Positions 36,801-52,357 of a stretch of DNA of 64,000 nt are shown in pieces. Position 1 is the stretch's first letter. Each line of letters begins with the position of its first letter. Origin of the DNA: Apostichopus japonicus (lineage: Eukaryota; Echinodermata; Holothuroidea; Aspidochirotida; Stichopodidae); the NCBI RefSeq assembly GCF_037975245.1, contig NC_092574.1, forward strand, positions 2,141,001 through 2,205,000. Reading direction: 5' to 3'. The translations under genes were made by a program, and so were the position numbers. The notes below the pieces were generated by a model that was given only the letters and a program-made list of their open reading frames with translations, was not told the DNA's origin and made no database searches.

Positions 36801-36964
36801 GTAACCGACATATTACTGGCGCAATCCCGACCGAACGTATTTTAACTCTCCTACAGACTTTTCTACACTGATCCCAGAAAGCATTAAGTGCCGTCAAAAT
36901 GCCTCAGTTGCTCATAGGTACATATCCATGACGTAACACTGTTCTCGTTGTGCATAAAACTGTT
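33890..36964 (+). repeat. Unit copy 12
   Basis: Complete unit of 3075 bp. Private changes are loss of the A that normally ends the C run (near 34811), G at 35014, A at 35025 and A at 35934 inside the second G run. T at 35345 is shared only with copy 13. The first tract is T21G11. Confidence 0.97.
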
Positions 36965-39900
36965 GTCAAAAGTAAGGCATATATACTGATAGGCCTAGAC
37001 TAGGTATACGTTGCAGACTATGCATAGGCTAACTTCACAGACAGACATACATGCATACAGACAACTTCAGATAATGTAAAATATCACTAACCGTAATCAC
37101 GTTATGTTTACGATGTCTTGAAATGTCGTCCTTTTCTTCTCTGCAACCCCGGGCCGTCATTGTAGTCGTTCGAACAACTAAATTAAGGCGAGGAACGACG
37201 TCAAGATATATCCAACGTCTAGACCACACTGCTTGCAACGAAGAGAGAACTGCCCAGTACAGTACGTGTTGATATGGACGCCTACAAAATGACAACAAAT
37301 ATTTTCCATTGAAAATCCACTGTGTGTGACGGTATAGTAAACACTCGTATATAGATCAACGCACACGCGCGCACGGAGGTATTATGTACGTACAGCATGC
37401 AATGCAGACAAATATTTCGGAGCGCGCGCTTCTGATTTTGTGCTGAATATTCTTGTGAGCGCTCTTGTATAACTGTTTGCATGTGCGCACGGACAAGATA
37501 GACGTCAGATTATCACGCTGTAGCTACTAAACCTTTACTTGCATGTGTACAGCAGTAGACTACTGTGATGGTTGCATGCGGCAGTTTAATTGTGTGTGCA
37601 CAATATGTCAGCATTGTACGGTGGCTTAATAAGGACATAGGAAAGAAAAACAGTGTCCCCAAATCTCACAATGTTGTCTTTTTATCTCAAAATATTGCCT
37701 CTTTTTTTTCCCCCTTTAAAATTTGGACTTTAAAAGATCCATCGGGAGCTTTCTATTTTATAGCTGTTGTAAGTGTCATACCAGAAGTAATCGTTCCATT
37801 ATCTTACACACTATAAGTCCGTCACGTTTTGGGTCCGCTAAAGTATAGCTAGAAGTTGTCAACTGACATATCAGACCCCCCCCCCATTCCCCCGTTGATA
37901 TCTGAGGGCTTGGCCTGTCAGGGTGCATGCGCATTTCTATATCATGACGCAGTTTAGACTTTGGGCTAGAAGAGGAGCAAGTTAAGCACACTGAACCGTC
38001 TGCTCGCACGGAGAAACATATCCAGATTTAAACACAGAATTTATGAAATGCTCTGTGTCACCTCCAATCCTCCTTATTTGCACATCATCTCTACTTTGAT
38101 TTATGTGCTTCCACATCAAGGCATTCAAAACGATCGTGGTGACTGGAAATATGCCAAAACAAGCACTGCGTTAAGTCATTTTACGTCTTGTGTGTGCTTT
38201 TAATTTACTTGTCTTTTCGTGTGTTTTTTTGTTGTTTTTTTTTCGTGTTTTTGTTTTTTTGTTTTTCGTGTTTCTTCTTTCACGGTTAAACTTTTGTGCG
38301 AATGTACAATACTCCAATTGGGGCACGGTATGCATTCATATCACATTGTTTTGGAACAATCTGGAACTGGAAGTATTATTTCGACCCAAGAATCACCAGG
38401 CTGGCGTGGTGGCCTGAACTGTTGGAAGACAGCACTGCGCGTCGGTGTTTGTTGTCAGGCTGTGTGAATCGCGCCGATCGGATGACAGACACTGCTTTGT
38501 TTATAATGGCATCGCCAAGGTGGAATTTTTACACGGGCCTAGGATCCCAATTCCGTATCCTCCCTTAGTTCGCAAAAGCATCCGGGAGATTACGTTTAGA
38601 GTCCGGCCTTCGGGCCAGAAGTGGGCTAGCTGACTTGCAATGGAGGGCTCACGTCGATTCGGACTGGGTTGATGTTCAACGTTCAGTGAAACCATGGCCT
38701 CGATGAGGCGTAATCTCTTGTTAATTTTAGCTTTCTGTCTTCAATTTTATAATACAATAATTCAAATTAATTATTGACATTTTGCATTCATCTTTTTCTC
38801 GCTAAGTAATCACAATTTATTTAAGATTATATTGATGCTCATGTCTGCCTAGGTTCGATTCCACGCCGAAGCACTATTTTATATAATTTTTTTTTTTTTT
38901 TTTTTTTTGGGGGGGGGGTTGTTGTTAATATCTGCATGTACATGCATGGTGTTTTAAATTTGTTTTGCTTTGTTTGTTTGTCTGTCTGTTTTTTTTTTTT
39001 TTAGGGGGGGGGGGGGTGGGGGTTGTTTCTATTTGGTATATTGTTTCGCGTAAACGAAGTAGGTCATTGCAATATTTTGCACAACTTGTACTTAGAAACC
39101 AATCGGAACTTAAGACCTGAGTAGTAAATTTGATTTCTGTCTCGCTCGTCGCCTTTCACTGGAAATTTTAATGAAAGTATACATAAGGACGAAAATTGTA
39201 CCTGCAAAAAGAAATGCTTCTTTTGTACAGTGTAAGGCCACCGCGACATCTTTTCTGACAATCTTGATAATATTTGTTCTTCGGGAATGTTGTGTCATTA
39301 CTTAGCCTTTATATTATAAACCGTTAAGTGTGGAAACAGCTATGCTCCTGTTAGAACAACTTCACATTTCTTAAATGCTGATTTACTGAGGCAGGCGTTT
39401 GAAAGACAGTGTGATACAAACAGGTACGGTAACGTTATAAACAATGCCACGAGCTCTCCGTGCATTAACAACGATCGAAACGTGCGGTATTCATGACGGT
39501 ACACAAAGCAGATAATGCGAATACAGCAGACTTAGCCGAGAATTAAACCTAGTAGCGCGGAGGATTTAATTATGACATACTAGGACTTTCTACCGGTAAA
39601 CTTTACTCATTGTCGAATAAATCTATCTAATTTCTACCTTATCTAGCTTTTACTCTGTAGTTAACGTATTATGACCAAAGCAAATATGAAATTCACGACA
39701 ATTCCATGGGACTTGTATATTCATTTAAAATAGCTCCGTTTTGAATCTAAAATTTAACGCTCCATTGCTATGGTAACATCGTGAATAATAGCCCTGCCGC
39801 TAATGGATAGATGACATGTAGAAGATGGCCATCGATGGCGCTCTCAACTTCTCGTGCCACGTCTGGCACCTACAAGAAGTAACCGACATATTACTGGCGC

Positions 39901-40042
39901 AATCCCGACCGAACGTATTTTAACTCTCCTACAGACTTTTCTACACTGATCCCAGAAAGCATTAAGTGCCGTCAAAATGCCTCAGTTGCTCATAGGTACA
40001 TATCCATGACGTAACACTGTTCTCGTTGTGCATAAAACTGTT
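36965..40042 (+). repeat. Unit copy 13
   Basis: Complete unit of 3078 bp. T at 38420 is shared only with copy 12. Tracts are C10, T22G10 and T14-A-G13, the longest second G run in the window. Confidence 0.97.
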
Positions 40043-43000
40043 GTCAAAAGTAAGGCATATATACTGATAGGCCTAGACTAGGTATACGTTGCAGACTATG
40101 CATAGGCTAACTTCACAGACAGACATACATGCATACAGACAACTTCAGATAATGTAAAATATCACTAACCGTAATCACGTTATGTTTACGATGTCTTGAA
40201 ATGTCGTCCTTTTCTTCTCTGCAACCCCGGGCCGTCATTGTAGTCGTTCGAACAACTAAATTAAGGCGAGGAACGACGTCAAGATATATCCAACGTCTAG
40301 ACCACACTGCTTGCAACGAAGAGAGAACTGCCCAGTACAGTACGTGTTGATATGGACGCCTACAAAATGACAACAAATATTTTCCATTGAAAATCCACTG
40401 TGTGTGACGGTATAGTAAACACTCGTATATAGATCAACGCACACGCGCGCACGGAGGTATTATGTACGTACAGCATGCAATGCAGACAAATATTTCGGAG
40501 CGCGCGCTTCTGATTTTGTGCTGAATATTCTTGTGAGCGCTCTTGTATAACTGTTTGCATGTGCGCACGGACAAGATAGACGTCAGATTATCACGCTGTA
40601 GCTACTAAACCTTTACTTGCATGTGTACAGCAGTAGACTACTGTGATGGTTGCATGCGGCAGTTTAATTGTGTGTGCACAATATGTCAGCATTGTACGGT
40701 GGCTTAATAAGGACATAGGAAAGAAAAACAGTGTCCCCAAATCTCACAATGTTGTCTTTTTATCTCAAAATATTGCCTCTTTTTTTTCCCCCTTTAAAAT
40801 TTGGACTTTAAAAGATCCATCGGGAGCTTTCTATTTTATAGCTGTTGTAAGTGTCATACCAGAAGTAATCGTTCCATTATCTTACACACTATAAGTCCGT
40901 CACGTTTTGGGTCCGCTAAAGTATAGCTAGAAGTTGTCAACTGACATATCAGACCCCCCCCCCCCATTCCCCCGTTGATATCTGAGGGCTTGGCCTGTCA
41001 GGGTGCATGCGCATTTCTATATCATGACGCAGTTTAGACTTTGGGCTAGAAGAGGAGCAAGTTAAGCACACTGAACCGTCTGCTCGCACGGAGAAACATA
41101 TCCAGATTTAAACACAGAATTTATGAAATGCTCTGTGTCACCTCCAATCCTCCTTATTTGCACATCATCTCTACTTTGATTTATGTGCTTCCACATCAAG
41201 GCATTCAAAACGATCGTGGTGACTGGAAATATGCCAAAACAAGCACTGCGTTAAGTCATTTTACGTCTTGTGTGTGCTTTTAATTTACTTGTCTTTTCGT
41301 GTGTTTTTTTGTTGTTTTTTTTTTCGTGTTTTTGTTTTTTTGTTTTTCGTGTTTCTTCTTTCACGGTTAAACTTTTGTGCGAATGTACAATACTCCAATT
41401 GGGGCACGGTATGCATTCATATCACATTGTTTTGGAACAATCTGGAACTGGAAGTATTATTTCGACCCAAGAATCACCAGGCTGGCGTGGTGGCCTGAAC
41501 GGTTGGAAGACAGCACTGCGCGTCGGTGTTTGTTGTCAGGCTGTGTGAATCGCGCCGATCGGATGACAGACACTGCTTTGTTTATAATGGCATCGCCAAG
41601 GTGGAATTTTTACACGGGCCTAGGATCCCAATTCCGTATCCTCCCTTAGTTCGCAAAAGCATCCGGGAGATTACGTTTAGAGTCCGGCCTTCGGGCCAGA
41701 AGTGGGCTAGCTGACTTGCAATGGAGGGCTCACGTCGATTCGGACTGGGTTGATGTTCAACGTTCAGTGAAACCATGGCCTCGATGAGGCGTAATCTCTT
41801 GTTAATTTTAGCTTTCTGTCTTCAATTTTATAATACAATAATTCAAATTAATTATTGACATTTTGCATTCATCTTTTTCTCGCTAAGTAATCACAATTTA
41901 TTTAAGATTATATTGATGCTCATGTCTGCCTAGGTTCGATTCCACGCCGAAGCACTATTTTATATAATTTTTTTTTTTTTTTTTTTTGGGGGGGGGGTTG
42001 TTGTTAATATCTGCATGTACATGCATGGTGTTTTAAATTTGTTTTGCTTTGTTTGTTTGTCTGTCTGTTTTTTTTTTTTTTTAGGGGGGGTGGGGGTTGT
42101 TTCTATTTGGTATATTGTTTCGCGTAAACGAAGTAGGTCATTGCAATATTTTGCACAACTTGTACTTAGAAACCAATCGGAACTTAAGACCTGAGTAGTA
42201 AATTTGATTTCTGTCTCGCTCGTCGCCTTTCACTGGAAATTTTAATGAAAGTATACATAAGGACGAAAATTGTACCTGCAAAAAGAAATGCTTCTTTTGT
42301 ACAGTGTAAGGCCACCGCGACATCTTTTCTGACAATCTTGATAATATTTGTTCTTCGGGAATGTTGTGTCATTACTTAGCCTTTATATTATAAACCGTTA
42401 AGTGTGGAAACAGCTATGCTCCTGTTAGAACAACTTCACATTTCTTAAATGCTGATTTACTGAGGCAGGCGTTTGAAAGACAGTGTGATACAAACAGGTA
42501 CGGTAACGTTATAAACAATGCCACGAGCTCTCCGTGCATTAACAACGATCGAAACGTGCGGTATTCATGACGGTACACAAAGCAGATAATGCGAATACAG
42601 CAGACTTAGCCGAGAATTAAACCTAGTAGCGCGGAGGATTTAATTATGACATACTAGGACTTTCTACCGGTAAACTTTACTCATTGTCGAATAAATCTAT
42701 CTAATTTCTACCTTATCTAGCTTTTACTCTGTAGTTAACGTATTATGACCAAAGCAAATATGAAATTCACGACAATTCCATGGGACTTGTATATTCATTT
42801 AAAATAGCTCCGTTTTGAATCTAAAATTTAACGCTCCATTGCTATGGTAACATCGTGAATAATAGCCCTGCCGCTAATGGATAGATGACATGTAGAAGAT
42901 GGCCATCGATGGCGCTCTCAACTTCTCGTGCCACGTCTGGCACCTACAAGAAGTAACCGACATATTACTGGCGCAATCCCGACCGAACGTATTTTAACTC

Positions 43001-43116
43001 TCCTACAGACTTTTCTACACTGATCCCAGAAAGCATTAAGTGCCGTCAAAATGCCTCAGTTGCTCATAGGTACATATCCATGACGTAACACTGTTCTCGT
43101 TGTGCATAAAACTGTT
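40043..43116 (+). repeat. Unit copy 14
   Basis: Complete unit of 3074 bp with no diagnostic substitution seen. Tracts are C12, T20G10 and T15-A-G7. It is the last copy before the block 15-21 and lacks that block's marker A. Confidence 0.97.
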
Positions 43117-46100
43117 GTCAAAAGTAAGGCATATATACTGATAGGCCTAGACTAGGTATACGTTGCAGACTATGCATAGGCTAACTTCACAGACAGACAT
43201 ACATGCATACAGACAACTTCAGATAATGTAAAATATCACTAACCGTAATCACGTTATGTTTACGATGTCTTGAAATGTCGTCCTTTTCTTCTCTGCAACC
43301 CCGGGCCGTCATTGTAGTCGTTCGAACAACTAAATTAAGGCGAGGAACGACGTCAAGATATATCCAACGTCTAGACCACACTGCTTGCAACGAAGAGAGA
43401 ACTGCCCAGTACAGTACGTGTTGATATGGACGCCTACAAAATGACAACAAATATTTTCCATTGAAAATCCACTGTGTGTGACGGTATAGTAAACACTCGT
43501 ATATAGATCAACGCACACGCACGCACGGAGGTATTATGTACGTACAGCATGCAATGCAGACAAATATTTCGGAGCGCGCGCTTCTGATTTTGTGCTGAAT
43601 ATTCTTGTGAGCGCTCTTGTATAACTGTTTGCATGTGCGCACGGACAAGATAGACGTCAGATTATCACGCTGTAGCTACTAAACCTTTACTTGCATGTGT
43701 ACAGCAGTAGACTACTGTGATGGTTGCATGCGGCAGTTTAATTGTGTGTGCACAATATGTCAGCATTGTACGGTGGCTTAATAAGGACATAGGAAAGAAA
43801 AACAGTGTCCCCAAATCTCACAATGTTGTCTTTTTATCTCAAAATATTGCCTCTTTTTTTTCCCCCTTTAAAATTTGGACTTTAAAAGATCCATCGGGAG
43901 CTTTCTATTTTATAGCTGTTGTAAGTGTCATACCAGAAGTAATCGTTCCATTATCTTACACACTATAAGTCCGTCACGTTTTGGGTCCGCTAAAGTATAG
44001 CTAGAAGTTGTCAACTGACATATCAGACCCCCCCCCCCCATTCCCCCGTTGATATCTGAGGGCTTGGCCTGTCAGGGTGCATGCGCATTTCTATATCATG
44101 ACGCAGTTTAGACTTTGGGCTAGAAGAGGAGCAAGTTAAGCACACTGAACCGTCTGCTCGCACGGAGAAACATATCCAGATTTAAACACAGAATTTATGA
44201 AATGCTCTGTGTCACCTCCAATCCTCCTTATTTGCACATCATCTCTACTTTGATTTATGTGCTTCCACATCAAGGCATTCAAAACGATCGTGGTGACTGG
44301 AAATATGCCAAAACAAGCACTGCGTTAAGTCATTTTACGTCTTGTGTGTGCTTTTAATTTACTTGTCTTTTCGTGTGTTTTTTTGTTGTTTTTTTTTCGT
44401 GTTTTTGTTTTTTTGTTTTTCGTGTTTCTTCTTTCACGGTTAAACTTTTGTGCGAATGTACAATACTCCAATTGGGGCACGGTATGCATTCATATCACAT
44501 TGTTTTGGAACAATCTGGAACTGGAAGTATTATTTCGACCCAAGAATCACCAGGCTGGCGTGGTGGCCTGAACGGTTGGAAGACAGCACTGCGCGTCGGT
44601 GTTTGTTGTCAGGCTGTGTGAATCGCGCCGATCGGATGACAGACACTGCTTTGTTTATAATGGCATCGCCAAGGTGGAATTTTTACACGGGCCTAGGATC
44701 CCAATTCCGTATCCTCCCTTAGTTCGCAAAAGCATCCGGGAGATTACGTTTAGAGTCCGGCCTTCGGGCCAGAAGTGGGCTAGCTGACTTGCAATGGAGG
44801 GCTCACGTCGATTCGGACTGGGTTGATGTTCAACGTTCAGTGAAACCATGGCCTCGATGAGGCGTAATCTCATGTTAATTTTAGCTTTCTGTCTTCAATT
44901 TTATAATACAATAATTCAAATTAATTATTGACATTTTGCATTCATCTTTTTCTCGCTAAGTAATCACAATTTATTTAAGATTATATTGATGCTCATGTCT
45001 GCCTAGGTTCGATTCCACGCCGAAGCACTATTTTATATAATTTTTTTTTTTTTTTTTTTTTTTTTGGGGGGGGGGGTTGTTGTTAATATCTGCATGTACA
45101 TGCATGGTGTTTTAAATTTGTTTTGCTTTGTTTGTTTGTCTGTCTGTTTTTGTTTTTTTTTAGGGGGGGTGGGGGTTGTTTCTATTTGGTATATTGTTTC
45201 GCGTAAACGAAGTAGGTCATTGCAATATTTTGCACAACTTGTACTTAGAAACCAATCGGAACTTAAGACCTGAGTAGTAAATTTGATTTCTGTCTCGCTC
45301 GTCGCCTTTCACTGGAAATTTTAATGAAAGTATACATAAGGACGAAAATTGTACCTGCAAAAAGAAATGCTTCTTTTGTACAGTGTAAGGCCACCGCGAC
45401 ATCTTTTCTGACAATCTTGATAATATTTGTTCTTCGGGAATGTTGTGTCATTACTTAGCCTTTATATTATAAACCGTTAAGTGTGGAAACAGCTATGCTC
45501 CTGTTAGAACAACTTCACATTTCTTAAATGCTGATTTACTGAGGCAGGCGTTTGAAAGACAGTGTGATACAAACAGGTACGGTAACGTTATAAACAATGC
45601 CACGAGCTCTCCGTGCATTAACAACGATCGAAACGTGCGGTATTCATGACGGTACACAAAGCAGATAATGCGAATACAGCAGACTTAGCCGAGAATTAAA
45701 CCTAGTAGCGCGGAGGATTTAATTATGACATACTAGGACTTTCTACCGGTAAACTTTACTCATTGTCGAATAAATCTATCTAATTTCTACCTTATCTAGC
45801 TTTTACTCTGTAGTTAACGTATTATGACCAAAGCAAATATGAAATTCACGACAATTCCATGGGACTTGTATATTCATTTAAAATAGCTCCGTTTTGAATC
45901 TAAAATTTAACGCTCCATTGCTATGGTAACATCGTGAATAATAGCCCTGCCGCTAATGGATAGATGACATGTAGAAGATGGCCATCGATGGCGCTCTCAA
46001 CTTCTCGTGCCACGTCTGGCACCTACAAGAAGTAACCGACATATTACTGGCGCAATCCCGACCGAACGTATTTTAACTCTCCTACAGACTTTTCTACACT

Positions 46101-46195
46101 GATCCCAGAAAGCATTAAGTGCCGTCAAAATGCCTCAGTTGCTCATAGGTACATATCCATGACGTAACACTGTTCTCGTTGTGCATAAAACTGTT
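43117..46195 (+). repeat. Unit copy 15
   Basis: Complete unit of 3079 bp. It is the first copy with A at the unit +404 marker (43521), which all copies to the window end share. A at 44872 is shared only with copy 16. The first tract is T25G11. The second T run is interrupted by G (T5-G-T9-A-G7). Confidence 0.97.
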
Positions 46196-49100
46196 GTCAA
46201 AAGTAAGGCATATATACTGATAGGCCTAGACTAGGTATACGTTGCAGACTATGCATAGGCTAACTTCACAGACAGACATACATGCATACAGACAACTTCA
46301 GATAATGTAAAATATCACTAACCGTAATCACGTTATGTTTACGATGTCTTGAAATGTCGTCCTTTTCTTCTCTGCAACCCCGGGCCGTCATTGTAGTCGT
46401 TCGAACAACTAAATTAAGGCGAGGAACGACGTCAAGATATATCCAACGTCTAGACCACACTGCTTGCAACGAAGAGAGAACTGCCCAGTACAGTACGTGT
46501 TGATATGGACGCCTACAAAATGACAACAAATATTTTCCATTGAAAATCCACTGTGTGTGACGGTATAGTAAACACTCGTATATAGATCAACGCACACGCA
46601 CGCACGGAGGTATTATGTACGTACAGCATGCAATGCAGACAAATATTTCGGAGCGCGCGCTTCTGATTTTGTGCTGAATATTCTTGTGAGCGCTCTTGTA
46701 TAACTGTTTGCATGTGCGCACGGACAAGATAGACGTCAGATTATCACGCTGTAGCTACTAAACCTTTACTTGCATGTGTACAGCAGTAGACTACTGTGAT
46801 GGTTGCATGCGGCAGTTTAATTGTGTGTGCACAATATGTCAGCATTGTACGGTGGCTTAATAAGGACATAGGAAAGAAAAACAGTGTCCCCAAATCTCAC
46901 AATGTTGTCTTTTTATCTCAAAATATTGCCTCTTTTTTTTCCCCCTTTAAAATTTGGACTTTAAAAGATCCATCGGGAGCTTTCTATTTTATAGCTGTTG
47001 TAAGTGTCATACCAGAAGTAATCGTTCCATTATCTTACACACTATAAGTCCGTCACGTTTTGGGTCCGCTAAAGTATAGCTAGAAGTTGTCAACTGACAT
47101 ATCAGACCCCCCCCCCCCATTCCCCCGTTGATATCTGAGGGCTTGGCCTGTCAGGGTGCATGCGCATTTCTATATCATGACGCAGTTTAGACTTTGGGCT
47201 AGAAGAGGAGCAAGTTAAGCACACTGAACCGTCTGCTCGCACGGAGAAACATATCCAGATTTAAACACAGAATTTATGAAATGCTCTGTGTCACCTCCAA
47301 TCCTCCTTATTTGCACATCATCTCTACTTTGATTTATGTGCTTCCACATCAAGGCATTCAAAACGATCGTGGTGACTGGAAATATGCCAAAACAAGCACT
47401 GCGTTAAGTCATTTTACGTCTTGTGTGTGCTTTTAATTTACTTGTCTTTTCGTGTGTTTTTTTGTTGTTTTTTTTTCGTGTTTTTGTTTTTTTGTTTTTC
47501 GTGTTTCTTCTTTCACGGTTAAACTTTTGTGCGAATGTACAATACTCCAATTGGGGCACGGTATGCATTCATATCACATTGTTTTGGAACAATCTGGAAC
47601 TGGAAGTATTATTTCGACCCAAGAATCACCAGGCTGGCGTGGTGGCCTGAACGGTTGGAAGACAGCACTGCGCGTCGGTGTTTGTTGTCAGGCTGTGTGA
47701 ATCGCGCCGATCGGATGACAGACACTGCTTTGTTTATAATGGCATCGCCAAGGTGGAATTTTTACACGGGCCTAGGATCCCAATTCCGTATCCTCCCTTA
47801 GTTCGCAAAAGCATCCGGGAGATTACGTTTAGAGTCCGGCCTTCGGGCCAGAAGTGGGCTAGCTGACTTGCAATGGAGGGCTCACGTCGATTCGGACTGG
47901 GTTGATGTTCAACGTTCAGTGAAACCATGGCCTCGATGAGGCGTAATCTCATGTTAATTTTAGCTTTCTGTCTTCAATTTTATAATACAATAATTCAAAT
48001 TAATTATTGACATTTTGCATTCATCTTTTTCTCGCTAAGTAATCACAATTTATTTAAGATTATATTGATGCTCATGTCTGCCTAGGTTCGATTCCACGCC
48101 GAAGCACTATTTTATATAATTTTTTTTTTTTTTTTTTTTTTTTTGGGGGGGGGGGTTGTTGTTAATATCTGCATGTACATGCATGGTGTTTTAAATTTGT
48201 TTTGCTTTGTTTGTTTGTCTGTCTGTTTTTGTTTTTTTTTAGGGGGGGTGGGGGTTGTTTCTATTTGGTATATTGTTTCGCGTAAACGAAGTAGGTCATT
48301 GCAATATTTTGCACAACTTGTACTTAGAAACCAATCGGAACTTAAGACCTGAGTAGTAAATTTGATTTCTGTCTCGCTCGTCGCCTTTCACTGGAAATTT
48401 TAATGAAAGTATACATAAGGACGAAAATTGTACCTGCAAAAAGAAATGCTTCTTTTGTACAGTGTAAGGCCACCGCGACATCTTTTCTGACAATCTTGAT
48501 AATATTTGTTCTTCGGGAATGTTGTGTCATTACTTAGCCTTTATATTATAAACCGTTAAGTGTGGAAACAGCTATGCTCCTGTTAGAACAACTTCACATT
48601 TCTTAAATGCTGATTTACTGAGGCAGGCGTTTGAAAGACAGTGTGATACAAACAGGTACGGTAACGTTATAAACAATGCCACGAGCTCTCCGTGCATTAA
48701 CAACGATCGAAACGTGCGGTATTCATGACGGTACACAAAGCAGATAATGCGAATACAGCAGACTTAGCCGAGAATTAAACCTAGTAGCGCGGAGGATTTA
48801 ATTATGACATACTAGGACTTTCTACCGGTAAACTTTACTCATTGTCGAATAAATCTATCTAATTTCTACCTTATCTAGCTTTTACTCTGTAGTTAACGTA
48901 TTATGACCAAAGCAAATATGAAATTCACGACAATTCCATGGGACTTGTATATTCATTTAAAATAGCTCCGTTTTGAATCTAAAATTTAACGCTCCATTGC
49001 TATGGTAACATCGTGAATAATAGCCCTGCCGCTAATGGATAGATGACATGTAGAAGATGGCCATCGATGGCGCTCTCAACTTCTCGTGCCACGTCTGGCA

Positions 49101-49274
49101 CCTACAAGAAGTAACCGACATATTACTGGCGCAATCCCGACCGAACGTATTTTAACTCTCCTACAGACTTTTCTACACTGATCCCAGAAAGCATTAAGTG
49201 CCGTCAAAATGCCTCAGTTGCTCATAGGTACATATCCATGACGTAACACTGTTCTCGTTGTGCATAAAACTGTT
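46196..49274 (+). repeat. Unit copy 16
   Basis: Complete unit of 3079 bp with the same diagnostic bases as copy 15 (A at 46600, A at 47951, interrupted second T run) and the same tract lengths (C12, T25G11). Copies 15 and 16 look like the most recent duplication pair in the window. Confidence 0.97.
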
Positions 49275-52200
49275 GTCAAAAGTAAGGCATATATACTGAT
49301 AGGCCTAGACTAGGTATACGTTGCAGACTATGCATAGGCTAACTTCACAGACAGACATACATGCATACAGACAACTTCAGATAATGTAAAATATCACTAA
49401 CCGTAATCACGTTATGTTTACGATGTCTTGAAATGTCGTCCTTTTCTTCTCTGCAACCCCGGGCCGTCATTGTAGTCGTTCGAACAACTAAATTAAGGCG
49501 AGGAACGACGTCAAGATATATCCAACGTCTAGACCACACTGCTTGCAACGAAGAGAGAACTGCCCAGTACAGTACGTGTTGATATGGACGCCTACAAAAT
49601 GACAACAAATATTTTCCATTGAAAATCCACTGTGTGTGACGGTATAGTAAACACTCGTATATAGATCAACGCACACGCACGCACGGAGGTATTATGTACG
49701 TACAGCATGCAATGCAGACAAATATTTCGGAGCGCGCGCTTCTGATTTTGTGCTGAATATTCTTGTGAGCGCTCTTGTATAACTGTTTGCATGTGCGCAC
49801 GGACAAGATAGACGTCAGATTATCACGCTGTAGCTACTAAACCTTTACTTGCATGTGTACAGCAGTAGACTACTGTGATGGTTGCATGCGGCAGTTTAAT
49901 TGTGTGTGCACAATATGTCAGCATTGTACGGTGGCTTAATAAGGACATAGGAAAGAAAAACAGTGTCCCCAAATCTCACAATGTTGTCTTTTTATCTCAA
50001 AATATTGCCTCTTTTTTTTCCCCCTTTAAAATTTGGACTTTAAAAGATCCATCGGGAGCTTTCTATTTTATAGCTGTTGTAAGTGTCATACCAGAAGTAA
50101 TCGTTCCATTATCTTACACACTATAAGTCCGTCACGTTTTGGGTCCGCTAAAGTATAGCTAGAAGTTGTCAACTGACATATCAGACCCCCCCCCCCCCAT
50201 TCCCCCGTTGATATCTGAGGGCTTGGCCTGTCAGGGTGCATGCGCATTTCTATATCATGACGCAGTTTAGACTTTGGGCTAGAAGAGGAGCAAGTTAAGC
50301 ACACTGAACCGTCTGCTCGCACGGAGAAACATATCCAGATTTAAACACAGAATTTATGAAATGCTCTGTGTCACCTCCAATCCTCCTTATTTGCACATCA
50401 TCTCTACTTTGATTTATGTGCTTCCACATCAAGGCATTCAAAACGATCGTGGTGACTGGAAATATGCCAAAACAAGCACTGCGTTAAGTCATTTTACGTC
50501 TTGTGTGTGCTTTTAATTTACTTGTCTTTTCGTGTGTTTTTTTGTTGTTTTTTTTTCGTGTTTTTGTTTTTTTGTTTTTCGTGTTTCTTCTTTCACGGTT
50601 AAACTTTTGTGCGAATGTACAATACTCCAATTGGGGCACGGTATGCATTCATATCACATTGTTTTGGAACAATCTGGAACTGGAAGTATTATTTCGACCC
50701 AAGAATCACCAGGCTGGCGTGGTGGCCTGAACGGTTGGAAGACAGCACTGCGCGTCGGTGTTTGTTGTCAGGCTGTGTGAATCGCGCCGATCGGATGACA
50801 GACACTGCTTTGTTTATAATGGCATCGCCAAGGTGGAATTTTTACACGGGCCTAGGATCCCAATTCCGTATCCTCCCTTAGTTCGCAAAAGCATCCGGGA
50901 GATTACGTTTAGAGTCCGGCCTTCGGGCCAGAAGTGGGCTAGCTGACTTGCAATGGAGGGCTCACGTCGATTCGGACTGGGTTGATGTTCAACGTTCAGT
51001 GAAACCATGGCCTCGATGAGGCGTAATCTCTTGTTAATTTTAGCTTTCTGTCTTCAATTTTATAATACAATAATTCAAATTAATTATTGACATTTTGCAT
51101 TCATCTTTTTCTCGCTAAGTAATCACAATTTATTTAAGATTATATTGATGCTCATGTCTGCCTAGGTTCGATTCCACGCCGAAGCACTATTTTATATAAT
51201 TTTTTTTTTTTTTTTTTTTTTTTTTTGGGGGGGGGGGGTTGTTGTTAATATCTGCATGTACATGCATGGTGTTTTAAATTTGTTTTGCTTTGTTTGTTTG
51301 TCTGTCTGTTTTTGTTTTTTTTTAGGGGGGGTGGGGGTTGTTTCTATTTGGTATATTGTTTCGCGTAAACGAAGTAGGTCATTGCAATATTTTGCACAAC
51401 TTGTACTTAGAAACCAATCGGAACTTAAGACCTGAGTAGTAAATTTGATTTCTGTCTCGCTCGTCGCCTTTCACTGGAAATTTTAATGAAAGTATACATA
51501 AGGACGAAAATTGTACCTGCAAAAAGAAATGCTTCTTTTGTACAGTGTAAGGCCACCGCGACATCTTTTCTGACAATCTTGATAATATTTGTTCTTCGGG
51601 AATGTTGTGTCATTACTTAGCCTTTATATTATAAACCGTTAAGTGTGGAAACAGCTATGCTCCTGTTAGAACAACTTCACATTTCTTAAATGCTGATTTA
51701 CTGAGGCAGGCGTTTGAAAGACAGTGTGATACAAACAGGTACGGTAACGTTATAAACAATGCCACGAGCTCTCCGTGCATTAACAACGATCGAAACGTGC
51801 GGTATTCATGACGGTACACAAAGCAGATAATGCGAATACAGCAGACTTAGCCGAGAATTAAACCTAGTAGCGCGGAGGATTTAATTATGACATACTAGGA
51901 CTTTCTACCGGTAAACTTTACTCATTGTCGAATAAATCTATCTAATTTCTACCTTATCTAGCTTTTACTCTGTAGTTAACGTATTATGACCAAAGCAAAT
52001 ATGAAATTCACGACAATTCCATGGGACTTGTATATTCATTTAAAATAGCTCCGTTTTGAATCTAAAATTTAACGCTCCATTGCTATGGTAACATCGTGAA
52101 TAATAGCCCTGCCGCTAATGGATAGATGACATGTAGAAGATGGCCATCGATGGCGCTCTCAACTTCTCGTGCCACGTCTGGCACCTACAAGAAGTAACCG

Positions 52201-52357
52201 ACATATTACTGGCGCAATCCCGACCGAACGTATTTTAACTCTCCTACAGACTTTTCTACACTGATCCCAGAAAGCATTAAGTGCCGTCAAAATGCCTCAG
52301 TTGCTCATAGGTACATATCCATGACGTAACACTGTTCTCGTTGTGCATAAAACTGTT
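49275..52357 (+). repeat. Unit copy 17
   Basis: Complete unit of 3083 bp with block markers A at 49679 and T5-G-T9 in the second tract. It lacks the copy 15-16 substitution. Tracts are C13 and T27G12. Confidence 0.97.
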